Under the pieces are notes generated by a model. It saw only the letters and a program-made list of their open reading frames with translations, did no database searches and was not told the DNA's origin. From positions 62,001 to 126,000 of the forward strand of contig NZ_BJKK01000003.1 of NCBI RefSeq assembly GCF_006538325.1: a DNA stretch of 64,000 bases. The letters run 5' to 3'. Below are positions 48,705 to 58,747 of the stretch, in pieces (position 1 is the stretch's first letter; each line of letters opens with the position of its first letter). The translations under genes were made by a program, and so were the position numbers. This DNA comes from Alteromonas sp. KUL42. Lineage in GTDB: Bacteria; Pseudomonadota; Gammaproteobacteria; Enterobacterales; Alteromonadaceae.

Positions 48705-48723
48705 AATGATAACCAGTATCATT
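48705..48723 (-). promoter_or_regulatory. Fur box upstream of the siderophore receptor
   Basis: AATGATAACCAGTATCATT has perfect 7-bp arms (AATGATA / TATCATT) around a 5-base spacer and closely matches the Fur consensus GATAATGATAATCATTATC. It lies about 64 bases upstream of the receptor start, where promoter repression by iron-bound Fur is expected. Confidence 0.82.
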
Positions 48724-48754
48724 AACATTATTTCTATAAGTTATAATACAAATA

Positions 48755-48788
48755 CAAAAAAGCAGAGACACTTTCATGTCTCTGCTTT
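48755..48788 (-). terminator. Terminator after ahpF
   Basis: GCAGAGACA and TGTCTCTGC form the stem on the minus strand, followed by T6, 28 bases after the ahpF stop. It lies between ahpF and the Fur box. Confidence 0.9.
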
Positions 48789-48816
48789 CCACATGCACTA
48801 GAAAGAGAGTTACTGC

Positions 48817-50406
48817 TTACGCTGCAACTGACGCATCTTCGCTTTCATCTACTTCATGACTAAGTAAATATTCAAATGCAGCGAGCGATGCCTTCGCGCC
48901 CTCGCCCATTGAAATAACAATTTGCTTGTAAGGCACAGTGGTTACGTCACCCGCCGCAAATATGCCAGGCTCAGAGGTTTGGCACTTAGTATCAATAACA
49001 ATTTCACCATGCTGTGTCGTTTCTACCACGTCTTTCATAAACTGGCTATTTGGTACTAGGCCTATCTGTACAAACACACCAGATAGCGGAAGGTTTTGCA
49101 CTTCTTCAGTAGCACGGTCTTGATATTCAATACCATTCACTTTGCCGCCTTCTGCCGTTATTTGGCGAGTTGCTGCATTTTTAATGATGGTAATATTGTC
49201 GCGTTTTAGAGCTTGATCAACCAATACCTTATCAGCTTTAAGTTCTGGCATGAATTCAAAAACGGTAACCGACTTTACAATACCCGCTAAATCTAATGCA
49301 GCTTCAATACCTGAGTTACCACCACCGATAACCGCCACGTCTTTACCTTTGAAGAAGGGACCGTCACAGTGAGGGCAGTACGCCACGCCGTTGCCTACAT
49401 TTTCTTTTTCACCAGGAACACCCAGCTCTCTCCAACGGGCACCTGTCGCAACAATTAAGGTTCTGGTGCGGATCTGCTCACCTGATGACAGGGTTATTGT
49501 CTTAATATTGCCTTTTTCAATGGTATCAACGCGTACGTGTTCTTTCAGCGTAATGTCGTAATCGCGCACGTGCTCCATCAAGTTGCCAACAAGTTGAGGA
49601 CCTGTTGTCTTAGGTACCGAAATAAGGTTTTCAATACCCATAGTATCTTTGACTTGTCCACCGAAGGTTTCAGCAACAACAGTTACTTTCAAGCCTTTAC
49701 GAGCGCTGTATATTGCAGATGCAACGCCTGCTGGGCCGCCACCAATCACAGTAACATCTTGTAACGGCAACGCTTCGCCTTTATTAGCACCTTTAAGACT
49801 TGGATCGCGCTCTAGTAACTTATTGATAAGAACCGATGCGTCAACTTTACCATTAGCGAATAATTCGTCATTTAAGTAAACGCTTGGCACACCTTGTATG
49901 TCACGCTCTTGAATAAGATTTTGGTATAAACCACCGTCTATCATTTCAGCTTTGATATTTGGATTTAACAGCGCGAATTGGTTCAATGCTTGTACAACTT
50001 CAGGGCAGTTGTGACAGCTCAAGCTAATAAACACCTCAAAGTGCATTGGCTCGTTCACCGCTTTTACCATGCTTTTCACGCTATCATCTAATTTAAGCTC
50101 TGTGCCGGCAGCATGAAGCATCGCCAATATCAATGAGTTAAATTCGTGGCCGCCAGGAATACCTGAAAAACGAATTCCAGTATCCTCGCCATCAGCTTCT
50201 AATAAAAAGCTAATTGAGCTGCGCAATTCACCATTGGTGTCGCGCTCTTCTACATTTAATTTATCGCTAACGCCTGCGATGTCGGACAGAAACTTAACGA
50301 GCTCCTCGCGCTTGCTATGTTCACCGGTCTGTACGACAAAGGTTACGTTTTTCTGCATTGTTTCGGTATAGCCTTTCAATGCTTGTAAAATTTCTTTAGT
50401 TAACAC
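48817..50406 (-). CDS. ahpF: Alkyl hydroperoxide reductase flavoprotein subunit F
   Basis: AhpF (529 residues) reduces AhpC using NADH. It has the N-terminal double-thioredoxin domain with the CHNC pair (near residues 129-132), an FAD domain starting [21 protein letters not shown] in outline, the catalytic CPHCDG disulfide, the NADH motif [14 protein letters not shown] and C-terminal AGDVTTVP. Length and order equal the E. coli enzyme. It lies downstream of ahpC on the same strand with a 166-base gap containing a hairpin. Confidence 0.96.
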   Translation of the reverse strand: MLTKEILQALKGYTETMQKNVTFVVQTGEHSKREELVKFLSDIAGVSDKLNVEERDTNGELRSSISFLLEADGEDTGIRFSGIPGGHEFNSLILAMLHAAGTELKLDDSVKSMVKAVNEPMHFEVFISLSCHNCPEVVQALNQFALLNPNIKAEMIDGGLYQNLIQERDIQGVPSVYLNDELFANGKVDASVLINKLLERDPSLKGANKGEALPLQDVTVIGGGPAGVASAIYSARKGLKVTVVAETFGGQVKDTMGIENLISVPKTTGPQLVGNLMEHVRDYDITLKEHVRVDTIEKGNIKTITLSSGEQIRTRTLIVATGARWRELGVPGEKENVGNGVAYCPHCDGPFFKGKDVAVIGGGNSGIEAALDLAGIVKSVTVFEFMPELKADKVLVDQALKRDNITIIKNAATRQITAEGGKVNGIEYQDRATEEVQNLPLSGVFVQIGLVPNSQFMKDVVETTQHGEIVIDTKCQTSEPGIFAAGDVTTVPYKQIVISMGEGAKASLAAFEYLLSHEVDESEDASVAA

Positions 50407-50494
50407 GGTTATTCTGCCTTATTTTCGACACGCCGATCCCCGCTGACCTTTGCTTATGGTCAACCAAAAAGCGGAAAAAGGAATTAGAGATTAC

Positions 50495-50514
50495 AGGAGC
50501 GGCAAGCCGCTCCT
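50495..50514 (-). promoter_or_regulatory. Hairpin between ahpC and ahpF
   Basis: AGGAGCGGCAAGCCGCTCCT is a 9-bp perfect stem with a 2-base centre and no T run. It could be a processing or stabilising stem that lets ahpC mRNA outlast ahpF, giving the usual excess of AhpC. No promoter was seen in the gap. Confidence 0.5.
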
Positions 50515-50572
50515 CATGATTTTTAATACTTACGTACGTTGAAGCTAGTACGCAAGGTAAAAACCTGGTGAC

Positions 50573-51136
50573 TTAGATTTTGCCTACTAGGTCAAGAGAA
50601 GGTGCTAATGTTGCTTCGCCTTCTTTCCATTTAGCTGGACAAACTTCACCTGGGTGGCTTGCTACGTACTGTGCAGCTTTAACTTTGCGAACTAGGTCAT
50701 CTGCGTCACGACCAATACCTTCTGACGTAATTTCCATTGCTTGGATGATACCTTCTGGGTCAACTACAAATGTTGCACGGTCAGCTAGGCCCATAGTTTC
50801 ACGCATACAGTCGAAGTTACGAGTGATTTCGCCAGTAGGGTCGCCGATCATTGCGAACTTGATCTTGTTGATAGTATCTGAAGAATCGTGCCACGCTTTG
50901 TGTGTGAAGTGTGTATCAGTTGATACAGAAAATACTTCAACACCACGAGACTGAAGCTCTTCGTACTTATCAGCAATGTCGCCAAGCTCTGTTGGGCAAA
51001 CGAAAGTAAAGTCTGCCGGATAGAATACGAAAACTGCCCATTTACCTTTGATGTCTTCGCTGCTTACGTCAACAAATTCACCGTCTTTAAATGCTGTTGC
51101 TTTGAAAGGTTTGATAGCAGTATTAATCAATGCCAT
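50573..51136 (-). CDS. ahpC: Alkyl hydroperoxide reductase subunit C (2-Cys peroxiredoxin)
   Basis: The 187-residue peroxiredoxin has the peroxidatic Cys47 in DFTFVCPTE and the resolving Cys near residue 166 in GEVCPAKW, plus GGIGR-like E...GIGRDADDL and C-terminal decamer-forming segment. It reduces hydrogen peroxide, alkyl peroxides and peroxynitrite; AhpF recycles it. Start ATG at 51136 is preceded by GGAGAA. The promoter region (51137-51363) probably contains an OxyR site, but I could not identify one. Confidence 0.97.
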   Translation of the reverse strand: MALINTAIKPFKATAFKDGEFVDVSSEDIKGKWAVFVFYPADFTFVCPTELGDIADKYEELQSRGVEVFSVSTDTHFTHKAWHDSSDTINKIKFAMIGDPTGEITRNFDCMRETMGLADRATFVVDPEGIIQAMEITSEGIGRDADDLVRKVKAAQYVASHPGEVCPAKWKEGEATLAPSLDLVGKI

Positions 51137-51363
51137 GTTTAATTCTCCATTTATGGTTTTAAATTAATTCCGTAAACGACTAGCATACGGATATAAACTC
51201 TACGTTAATATAGGCTACATGGTTCTTAATAAATTCATGTACCCGGAAACTGAGATAGAGAATAGCGCGTAAGATTCAAAAAAACTAATTGGTAAATATG
51301 AACCGCTTAATCAGGTTATTGAATTGAACGATTAAATAAACGACTACTGGATATTATTTCCCT

Positions 51364-52680
51364 ATGCGTATACAGCAACTCATCGACGAAATCGCGCGTA
51401 TAGATGGTGTGCCACCTTCCCCTTCCCTTGGCAAGCACCTGAAAATGGCAACAAGCCCTTTTGCCTTTTACCGTGGTACAGCACAACTATTTTATGCGGA
51501 TATTGCTAACGGCGCGCTGCGTTACCCTATTAATTTAGATGCTATTCCTCTTACCAGCGTAGTTGGGGATTGCCACACCTCGAATTTCGGATTTTTAACC
51601 GAAGAAGGCTCGCATGGCGACACTGTCATCTTTGCACCAAATGATTTTGACGATGCTTGTGTTGGCAAAGCATATTGGGATTTGCTTCGTTATCTCACTT
51701 CGCTACAGCTAGCAAGAATACATTGTGAAGGCGCCGTATTAGGCGAATTTAATAAGGTAGACGTTGACATTGACAAACCAGTGGTTGACGAAGCCCATGT
51801 TGTCAGCGCACAGCGCGCGTTTTTACATAGCTACATATCAACCTGCGAACGTGTAGAAGCCGATCCAAATGTGATTTATGAAGCACAAGATTGCCGACCT
51901 GATGCGATCCCCTCAAAATTAGCCAAGCTTTTTGATAAAGCGATAAAAAGAAGCTCACAGGGGGAAGACTTTACGACGAAAAGCGCACTTGCTAAAGCGG
52001 TTTGCTTAGAAGACGATGAATTGAAGTTTCGAAACAACAGAAGTAAATTCACACCGCTAGCAACATCTCAGTTTAATTCACTCGAACAAGCATTTTCCCC
52101 CTATATGGACGACAGTGTTGTCGATATTGTAGAACGCGTCAACGCAGGTACTGGCTCGGTCAATATGTCACGCTATTACTTTTTAGTTGGCCCAAATAAA
52201 CCGCATTCTGAAGAACAATTCAGATATTGTCATATAGTAGAAGTAAAGCAGCAGCGCGATGCCGCTCCCCTTGCTTACTTTCCAAATATTAATCCTGTAA
52301 ATACACTTAATGCCGCCCATTTGACCGCTCGCTGCCAACGCAGAATGCAACGTAAACCCGACCTTATACTTGATGAAGTTGAGTTTGAAGACGCTCACTA
52401 TCTCATTCGATCTCGTCATCACGCAAAAGTAGGCATTGCACCTGAAGATATTGCAATGGGAAACAAAGCAGTAAAAGGCGGGTTCACTTACTTCGCAACA
52501 CTATGTGGTTATACGCTAGCACTTGCACATTGTCGTGCTGATAGACGCAGCACTCGTTTTGCCAAAACAACGCTTACGCACTTGCCAACACATATTGATG
52601 CACTCATAAATGCCGCGAATCAATATAGCGATCAAGTAGTTAGTGATTATCACTGGTTCATAGACTCACTTGCTATATAA
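51364..52680 (+). CDS. DUF2252 family protein
   Basis: The 438-residue protein matches DUF2252, which resembles aminoglycoside-phosphotransferase-like kinases. Features: SPFAFYRGTAQLFYAD, the VVGDCHTSNFGF motif (a HxxN-type catalytic-like loop) and FAPNDFDDACVGKAYWDLLR, with the FDD probably a metal-binding Asp pair. No signal or membrane segment. It stands alone and faces exeM in tandem. Function unknown; a small-molecule or protein kinase is possible but not shown. Confidence 0.85.
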   Translation: MRIQQLIDEIARIDGVPPSPSLGKHLKMATSPFAFYRGTAQLFYADIANGALRYPINLDAIPLTSVVGDCHTSNFGFLTEEGSHGDTVIFAPNDFDDACVGKAYWDLLRYLTSLQLARIHCEGAVLGEFNKVDVDIDKPVVDEAHVVSAQRAFLHSYISTCERVEADPNVIYEAQDCRPDAIPSKLAKLFDKAIKRSSQGEDFTTKSALAKAVCLEDDELKFRNNRSKFTPLATSQFNSLEQAFSPYMDDSVVDIVERVNAGTGSVNMSRYYFLVGPNKPHSEEQFRYCHIVEVKQQRDAAPLAYFPNINPVNTLNAAHLTARCQRRMQRKPDLILDEVEFEDAHYLIRSRHHAKVGIAPEDIAMGNKAVKGGFTYFATLCGYTLALAHCRADRRSTRFAKTTLTHLPTHIDALINAANQYSDQVVSDYHWFIDSLAI

Positions 52681-52698
52681 AGTCAACTCACCACCTTT

Positions 52699-52735
52699 GC
52701 CTAATACTACTTTTGTTTAGTATTAGGCTTATTTG
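52699..52735 (+). terminator. Terminator after the DUF2252 gene
   Basis: GCCTAATACTA (52699-52709) and TAGTATTAGGC (52718-52728) form a perfect 11-bp stem, followed by TTATTTG, 18 bases after the stop. Confidence 0.85.
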
Positions 52736-52971
52736 TGTACAGATATTTTTACTTTATGACAACCCAAAGGCATAAGTAAACTTACCCATAAAAAGTAACT
52801 CTTTGTATTTTATAGATATTGATAAAATCAGCTTGAATACAGTTAAGTCATTCCTACGTATAACAAATGCATATACGGTAGTTTGAGCAATAGCAAAATT
52901 GCATACAGTTTCGCACTGAACAGATGCGCTTACTGACATAAATTAAAACGAAACTACAAAGGGAATATGAC

Positions 52972-55566
52972 GTGAAAACTTCATTAACTTTATTAACTGC
53001 AGGTATTCTATCTGCCCTATCTTCTGCCTCAGTGCAGGCAAGCGATATTGTGATTAGTGGGGTTGTTGATGGCCCACTACCAGGGGGCTATCCAAAAGCG
53101 GTTGAGCTTTATGTCGTTAACGATATCGATGATCTTTCTGCTTACGGCGTGGGGAGTGCGAACAATGGTGACGGCTCTGACGGTGAAGAGTTCACTTTTC
53201 CAGCTGAAGCAGCAGTTGCAGGTTCACACATTTATGTAGCAACTGACACTGATGGCTTTACTGAATTTTTCGGCTTCGCGCCAGATTTCACCTCTGGCGC
53301 ATTAGCCGTCAATGGTGATGACGCAATCGAGCTTTTCCAAGACGGCAACGTTATCGATACGTTTGGTCAAATTGATGTGGACGGCACTGGTACAGCGTGG
53401 GATTACTTAGATGGTTGGGCATACCGCAACTCTGGCCAAACTGCTAATAGTGGTACTTTTGATTCATCTAACTGGACTTATAGTGGTGTTGATGCATTGG
53501 ACGGCGAAGCGACCAATGCAACAGCTGCCACACCGTTTCCGCTTGCAACATTCACCACTGAAGGTGGTGGTGTCGTTGTTCCTCCTCCACCAGAGCCTGA
53601 AATTGTTCTTGGTGCATGTGCTACAGAAGCAACGTTGATAAGCGCAATTCAAGGAAGCGAAAGTGCTTCAGCTGAAGTGGGTAACGGCCACATTGTAGAA
53701 GCCGTAATTACTGGTACGCGCGCAGGTGGTTTCTTTATTCAAGAAGAAGCAGCTGATAGTGACGGCGATGACACAACCTCTGAAGGTATCTTTGTTGAAG
53801 GTAGCACAGAAATTGCTGTTGGTAACGTTATCCGCCTTTACGGTGAAGTTGAAGAAAACTTCGGCATGACTACATTGGCAATGGACAGTGATGTTCAGGC
53901 AGCTGACTGTGGTGCGGGCGAAACACTTGAAACAATCGCACTATCTTTCCCGTATGATGTTGATCTTGAAGCATACGAAGGTATGAAGGTTAGCGTGACA
54001 GACGCAACTATCACCAGCACGAATAACATGTGGCGTTATGGTGAGATTGTTGTTAGTGATAGCATCAAGCGTCAACCAAGCGACGTTGCTGCGCCACTTT
54101 CTGAAGCGTATGAAGCAGCAGTTGTTGAGAGTGAAGCAAGTCTACTTACAATCGAAGATAACAGTGGTTCACAGTACCCTGCAGCACTAAGCTTCTTCCC
54201 TACTTTTAGTTATGCCAACGCTATTCGAATTGGTGATACATTATCAGCTTCTGGCCCGCTTAACTTCAGCTTTGGTACGTATCGAATCAATCCAACAGAG
54301 GTAATTGATGTAACCTCAACACGTACAGCTAACCCAGTAGTAACTGAAGGTAACCTTTCAATTGCGACGTTCAACGTACTTAACTACTTCAATGGTGAAG
54401 TTGACGAGAACGGCGAAGTAACGTTTGATTATTCAGCTAACCGTGGTGCTGACGATGCAACTGCATTTGCATTACAGCAAGGCCGTATTGTTGAAGCTAT
54501 CGTAAACCTAAACGCTGACGTAGTTGGTTTGATGGAAATCGAGAATGACGGTTTTGGCGATGACAGTGCAATTAAAGCACTTGTTGATGCCATTAATGCT
54601 GATCTTGGTGAAACCGAGCAATACTCGTACATCGAGACTACAGACGGTAACGGTATCGGTACCGACGCAATTACCGTAGGTTTGATTTACCGAAGTTCAG
54701 TTGTTACTCCAGATGGCGACCCAATCATTGTTGCTATGCCTGAACAACAGATTGACGAAGACAGCCTAGCGCGTATGCGTCCATCACTTGTTCAAAGCTT
54801 CATGCACGTTGAATCTGAAAAGACCTTCGCTGTTTCGGTAAACCACTTCAAGTCAAAAGGCTCTGAGTGTGCTGAAGATATTGCCGCAGATACTTCTGAC
54901 ATTGATGACATCCAAGGTAGCTGTAACGCTCTTCGCGTTTCTGCTGCTATTACACTAGCAGAAGCACTGGCTGATGAATCATTGCCTGAGCGCAAAGTTA
55001 TTTTGGGTGATTTGAACTCGTACAGCGCTGAAGATCCGGTAGCAGTGCTTACTGACTACACACCTGAAGCCCGTGGTTATACAATCAAAACTGCAATCAA
55101 TACAGGTATGGATGAAGGTGCATCGGTTGATGTAGAAACCAGCTACGGTTACCACAACTTAGCAGAAACTTTCGATGAGGGTGGTTTCTCATACTGGTTC
55201 TACGGTAGTGAGCAAGTAGGTAGCCTTGACCACGTACTTGCTAGTGAAGCGATGCTAGCAGACGCGGTTGATGGTGCTCACTGGAACATCAACTCAGTAG
55301 AAGCTTACCAACTTCAGTATAACCAAGCGCTTCGCTTCTATAAAGATGAAGACGGCTATGCATTTACTGATATTGGTCCATACAAGAGTTCTGACCACGA
55401 CCCATTCATAGCTACTTTCACTCTGGAAGCGGATGCACCAGTAGACGAAGGTGATGATGTTGTTGAAGACAAGAAGAGCTCTGGTGGCGCGATGGGAGGA
55501 ATCCTTGCATTGCTAGCTGCAGTTGTTGGCTTTCGCCGTCGTACTACTTTGGCTGCGAAGAAGTAA
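52972..55566 (+). CDS. exeM: ExeM/NucH family extracellular nuclease with GlyGly-CTERM
   Basis: The 864-residue protein has a signal peptide (LLTAGILSALSSASVQA), an N-terminal lamin-tail-like domain (residues about 25-190, VVDGPLPGGYPKAVELYV), a proline-rich link (VVVPPPPEPE), a middle OB-like region and an endonuclease/exonuclease/phosphatase domain (about 460-815) with FNVLNYF, Glu in MEIEN, VNHFKSKG, LGDLNSY and SSDHDP, the expected catalytic set. The end (SSGGAMGGILALLAAVVGFRRR) is a GlyGly-CTERM signal cut by rhombosortase. ExeM in Shewanella degrades extracellular DNA. The GTG start has AAAGGGA nearby. No rhombosortase is in the window. Confidence 0.92.
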   Translation: MKTSLTLLTAGILSALSSASVQASDIVISGVVDGPLPGGYPKAVELYVVNDIDDLSAYGVGSANNGDGSDGEEFTFPAEAAVAGSHIYVATDTDGFTEFFGFAPDFTSGALAVNGDDAIELFQDGNVIDTFGQIDVDGTGTAWDYLDGWAYRNSGQTANSGTFDSSNWTYSGVDALDGEATNATAATPFPLATFTTEGGGVVVPPPPEPEIVLGACATEATLISAIQGSESASAEVGNGHIVEAVITGTRAGGFFIQEEAADSDGDDTTSEGIFVEGSTEIAVGNVIRLYGEVEENFGMTTLAMDSDVQAADCGAGETLETIALSFPYDVDLEAYEGMKVSVTDATITSTNNMWRYGEIVVSDSIKRQPSDVAAPLSEAYEAAVVESEASLLTIEDNSGSQYPAALSFFPTFSYANAIRIGDTLSASGPLNFSFGTYRINPTEVIDVTSTRTANPVVTEGNLSIATFNVLNYFNGEVDENGEVTFDYSANRGADDATAFALQQGRIVEAIVNLNADVVGLMEIENDGFGDDSAIKALVDAINADLGETEQYSYIETTDGNGIGTDAITVGLIYRSSVVTPDGDPIIVAMPEQQIDEDSLARMRPSLVQSFMHVESEKTFAVSVNHFKSKGSECAEDIAADTSDIDDIQGSCNALRVSAAITLAEALADESLPERKVILGDLNSYSAEDPVAVLTDYTPEARGYTIKTAINTGMDEGASVDVETSYGYHNLAETFDEGGFSYWFYGSEQVGSLDHVLASEAMLADAVDGAHWNINSVEAYQLQYNQALRFYKDEDGYAFTDIGPYKSSDHDPFIATFTLEADAPVDEGDDVVEDKKSSGGAMGGILALLAAVVGFRRRTTLAAKK

Positions 55567-55588
55567 GTCAAAATAAAACTAAACCTGA

Positions 55589-55614
55589 GGTTACCTTGTT
55601 TCTGCAAGGTGACC
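55589..55614. other. Stem-loop after exeM
   Basis: GGTTACCTTG and CAAGGTGACC form a 10-bp stem (one T-G) with a six-base loop, 22 bases after exeM. It has no T run and precedes the true terminator, and might protect the transcript end. Confidence 0.35.
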
Positions 55615-55677
55615 CGTTACTAAACTAAGTTCTTATTATAAATAGAAAGTTAGTATCATTTCAGGTATTACGTAATG

Positions 55678-55712
55678 AAAAGCCCCATTGACATACGTCA
55701 TGGGGCTTTTTT
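55678..55712 (+). terminator. Terminator between exeM and the TPR-receiver gene
   Basis: AAAGCCCCA-TTGAC and GTCA-TGGGGCTTTT form a bulged 11-bp stem with a short loop and T6. It lies between convergent genes and can serve both. Confidence 0.87.
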
Positions 55713-55775
55713 ATGTTAACGATGTCACTTCTCATACCGAATTGTGCAATTTATACATAAACTACACAAAGTGAT

Positions 55776-57560
55776 TTAGACTTTTGCTGCAACCACACCA
55801 ACTAGTTCTGAGGCTAGTGACGTATCTACCTCAATACCAATCTTCCTCACATACTGATCACGTTTTTCCGATTGTGTCGGGGAAAGGCCATTTTGATAGA
55901 GCATCTTAGCAGCCCGCTCTGCAGTTTTAATCTGTTCCGGACTGAGTTCTTCTTTGAGGTGAATTTGTACAATGACTTTAAGAAGACTGAGTGCTATTTG
56001 TTTATCAGAAGGTGACAGTATCAAGGCTTGACGCAAATTATTGTAAGCGGGAATCAAACGATTCTCCTTATAATTCACCGTCGCCATGTGCTTTAGTTCT
56101 TTTGTCGTGAACTGTATTTCAGTGCGTTCAATAGACTCTTGGTTCAGGTATTCATTGACAACTTGCGACGTGAACGTATCACCTTCTATTTGTTTCCTGA
56201 GTTTGTCAAGGATGCTTACACATTGCTCACGCATACCTAATTCGTGAAACGCTTTCATCTTATCCAAACTATCTTCTAGAGAAAGCCCTTCTGTCGACGT
56301 AGTTTGTCCTTTCATTAAAGTTTCCGCAGCGCGCTTGTCATTTTTCAAGCACAGCATGCGAGATTTAATTACGTCAATCTGTGAACCAAGTTCTGCGCGA
56401 ATAGATTTTTGATGGGATAACTCCGCAAGTTCAGACTCAGCGCGATTTAAATACTTCTCGCCTTCCACGTCGCCTAAACTGGTTGCCAAATCGATAGTAG
56501 AGCGAATAACATTCAAAGGCAGCTGAGGCGAGTCATGGATTGAGTTTTTGGCGAATTTAGCCATATTCTGAACAGCATTTAGCTGGCCCAGCTTGTCGTG
56601 GTTTAGCTTGGCCAAATCCCATAATCGCTTGTTGCGTTCGATATTTCTGGGAGCCAATCGACTTGCCTCTTTCATCTGTTCGTATGCTACATCAAATTGT
56701 TCTTTTTCAATAAAATACTGGGCAAGTAAGTCATAGGTTAAAAATCGAGTATCAGGGCGTAATAATAAGTCGTCAACAATGAGTTGTGCTTCTTCTAATT
56801 CGTCTTGTCTCAACAGTGAACGCGTTAAGCCAATGTGCACCCACGCATGATCAATGGTTTGCAACAACGTTCTGAAATAGCTTTCGGCGGTATCATAATC
56901 ACGCAGTTGTAACAGACAATCACCGATGAGGCGCTTAATACGCGGATGATATTCACTCAAGGAAGGATCGTTAAGCTGACGTTCTGCGTAGTACATTGCC
57001 GTAGAGTAATCCCCTACTTTCATGCAATGTAACATCTTGTGTAACTTGTATCTGACTTGCAAAATATAATCAAAACGCGTCACAATTTTATTGCGCTGAA
57101 GTGGTTTTACCCAAAAGTCATCTGGCTGAAGCTCAACGATACAATTAACTAATTCAGGCGAGGTTTCGGCACTAAGGAAAATAACCGTAGTTGTATCATT
57201 GATGTAGTTCAAGTGTTTGAGTTCTTCAAACAAATGAAAACCGTCTTTGTCATGACTAACATTAAACGCCAACAGTACAAAGTCAAACTGGCGAGATTCA
57301 CACAACCTTTTGGCATGAAACGCGTTAAAAGCATTTTCGACGTGTTTAATACCGATTTCATGAAGAGAGGCCGTAACCACTTCGTGTACAAGCGATTGGT
57401 TATCAATGACCAATACGTGAAGGTCTTCTCGGGGAGTAGGAGCAGGTATTCTTTCCAACATTACCTTATCACTTTTTACGTCTTCGCCAAAGTGCCACAC
57501 GACCGTTTCAACATGGTTTGTAAGTGAACACAATACTTGCACACGCATCTGTAAAGCCAT
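55776..57560 (-). CDS. TPR protein with degenerate response-regulator receiver domain
   Basis: The 594-residue protein has an N-terminal receiver-like domain (residues about 47-165) and then many tetratricopeptide repeats. In the receiver, VLVIDNQS supplies Asp53, and FLSAE and WVKPL match the conserved Ser/Thr and Lys, but the phosphoacceptor position in FDFVLLAFN is Ala98, so it cannot be phosphorylated in the usual way. Such pseudo-receivers often act as binding platforms. The start is uncertain: ATG 57461 (MLERIPAPTPREDLHV) begins just before the domain and may be the true start. TPRs suggest a scaffold role. It follows the 2OG oxygenase gene in tandem, 116 bases apart. Confidence 0.78.
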   Translation of the reverse strand: MALQMRVQVLCSLTNHVETVVWHFGEDVKSDKVMLERIPAPTPREDLHVLVIDNQSLVHEVVTASLHEIGIKHVENAFNAFHAKRLCESRQFDFVLLAFNVSHDKDGFHLFEELKHLNYINDTTTVIFLSAETSPELVNCIVELQPDDFWVKPLQRNKIVTRFDYILQVRYKLHKMLHCMKVGDYSTAMYYAERQLNDPSLSEYHPRIKRLIGDCLLQLRDYDTAESYFRTLLQTIDHAWVHIGLTRSLLRQDELEEAQLIVDDLLLRPDTRFLTYDLLAQYFIEKEQFDVAYEQMKEASRLAPRNIERNKRLWDLAKLNHDKLGQLNAVQNMAKFAKNSIHDSPQLPLNVIRSTIDLATSLGDVEGEKYLNRAESELAELSHQKSIRAELGSQIDVIKSRMLCLKNDKRAAETLMKGQTTSTEGLSLEDSLDKMKAFHELGMREQCVSILDKLRKQIEGDTFTSQVVNEYLNQESIERTEIQFTTKELKHMATVNYKENRLIPAYNNLRQALILSPSDKQIALSLLKVIVQIHLKEELSPEQIKTAERAAKMLYQNGLSPTQSEKRDQYVRKIGIEVDTSLASELVGVVAAKV

Positions 57561-57675
57561 CCAAAGGGGTGTTGGAATAGCGTAGATTTAACTGCGTGAG
57601 AATAGACAATATTTATTATAGTTAGTATTACAAAGAAGATATTAGCATTTAGTTGTGCTGCAAGGCTAGCGCCTA

Positions 57676-58347
57676 TTACTTCGGCGGATCAATTTGATCA
57701 TTGACACTGCCGTTAACACGATACCACCCAGCAACAGAGTGTCTGTCTCTCGTTGAAGGCAATACCTCATGAGGAAACTGCTCACTGAGAAAAACCACAA
57801 ATGTTCCCATTTGCGGCATTACAGTCACCCCTTCGTTGTCATTTTCATCAATGTAAAGTTTAAGTGCACCACCCTCTTTTTCGCTCCAATTGTTATTTAA
57901 ATAAGCAACGAGCGATAACACTCTATTACTTTGCCCGCGAAAAGCATCTACATGACGTTTGTAAAATTTACCTGGCTCATAACAAGCGAAGTGACTTTCA
58001 AAGGAAAACAAACCCATAAATAAAGTACGGTTTATATACTTTTGCAGAGCTTCACACCATGACAACCAAAGCTTACCCTCTTCTGTTGACCCAGTTATCC
58101 AACAGATTTCGTCACCGCGCACCTCTGTAGCATGTTGAAAATCATCAGCGCGCCCTATTCCCGCTGTTTTATATTCCTCTTCACTGATAGTAGCCTGACA
58201 GCGCAAAAGTGCATCTACAATAAAGGCAGGTAAATTGTTTAGCTGTATTGAGTAGCCTTTATTTACAAGGTCATCAACGATATTTTCAAATATTGCTTCG
58301 TCAAAAACGTGTAATGGCAAGTGCGACGCGAGGCTTTCTTTATTCAT
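57676..58347 (-). CDS. 2OG-Fe(II) oxygenase family protein
   Basis: About 223 residues with the double-stranded β-helix oxygenase core: HVDAF supplies the HxD iron ligands, PHEVLPSTRDRHSVAGW supplies the third His and the 2-oxoglutarate-binding Arg. It resembles prolyl-4-hydroxylase-like and PiuC-type proteins. The ATG at 58347 is preferred over a TTG at 58362. The substrate is unknown; candidates are proteins or small molecules. The following gene encodes the TPR protein. Confidence 0.85.
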   Translation of the reverse strand: MNKESLASHLPLHVFDEAIFENIVDDLVNKGYSIQLNNLPAFIVDALLRCQATISEEEYKTAGIGRADDFQHATEVRGDEICWITGSTEEGKLWLSWCEALQKYINRTLFMGLFSFESHFACYEPGKFYKRHVDAFRGQSNRVLSLVAYLNNNWSEKEGGALKLYIDENDNEGVTVMPQMGTFVVFLSEQFPHEVLPSTRDRHSVAGWYRVNGSVNDQIDPPK

Positions 58348-58747
58348 GAAATAGTGAACCAATTAAAAACGAAACAGAATGATTATTTGTTGGAGCAAAA
58401 ATCACGATGACTTATACGCTGCCAGCGTCATACTCGCAATGTGTTTTTAGCGTTACTTTTCGCAAGTTTTTTTATCGAAAAAAGAAAAATATTTATCACA
58501 AGAAAAATTGCACTATTTTTGCTTAATTCTTCGTATTACAACCTGTTCATCTTTGTTCATAAAATTGTATTGACCTTTGCGGTACCTTTTTACAGCAATG
58601 CATGTTCAGTATGTTCTACTGAGATTAACATCACGCTATTACTTGCCATTAATCCAAGTAACAGTTAACTTTTTCAGATACTTAACAGGCTCTGATGTCT
58701 GCAATACATTTTTCTGAGTAACTGATAGCGACAACAGTGAGTAAATA
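58348..58747. other. AT-rich 400-base intergenic region, no gene seen
   Basis: Divergent promoters for the oxygenase gene and the GNAT-nitrilase gene must lie here. The plus strand has an AT-rich open frame at 58441-58668 with no ribosome-binding site and hydrophobic unlikely content, so it is not called. No hairpin or repeat of note was found. Confidence 0.5.

Noticed and set aside
58441..58668. 75-codon plus-strand frame in the 58.4 kb gap
   Set aside because: Very AT-rich with no start signal; looks like chance in non-coding DNA.
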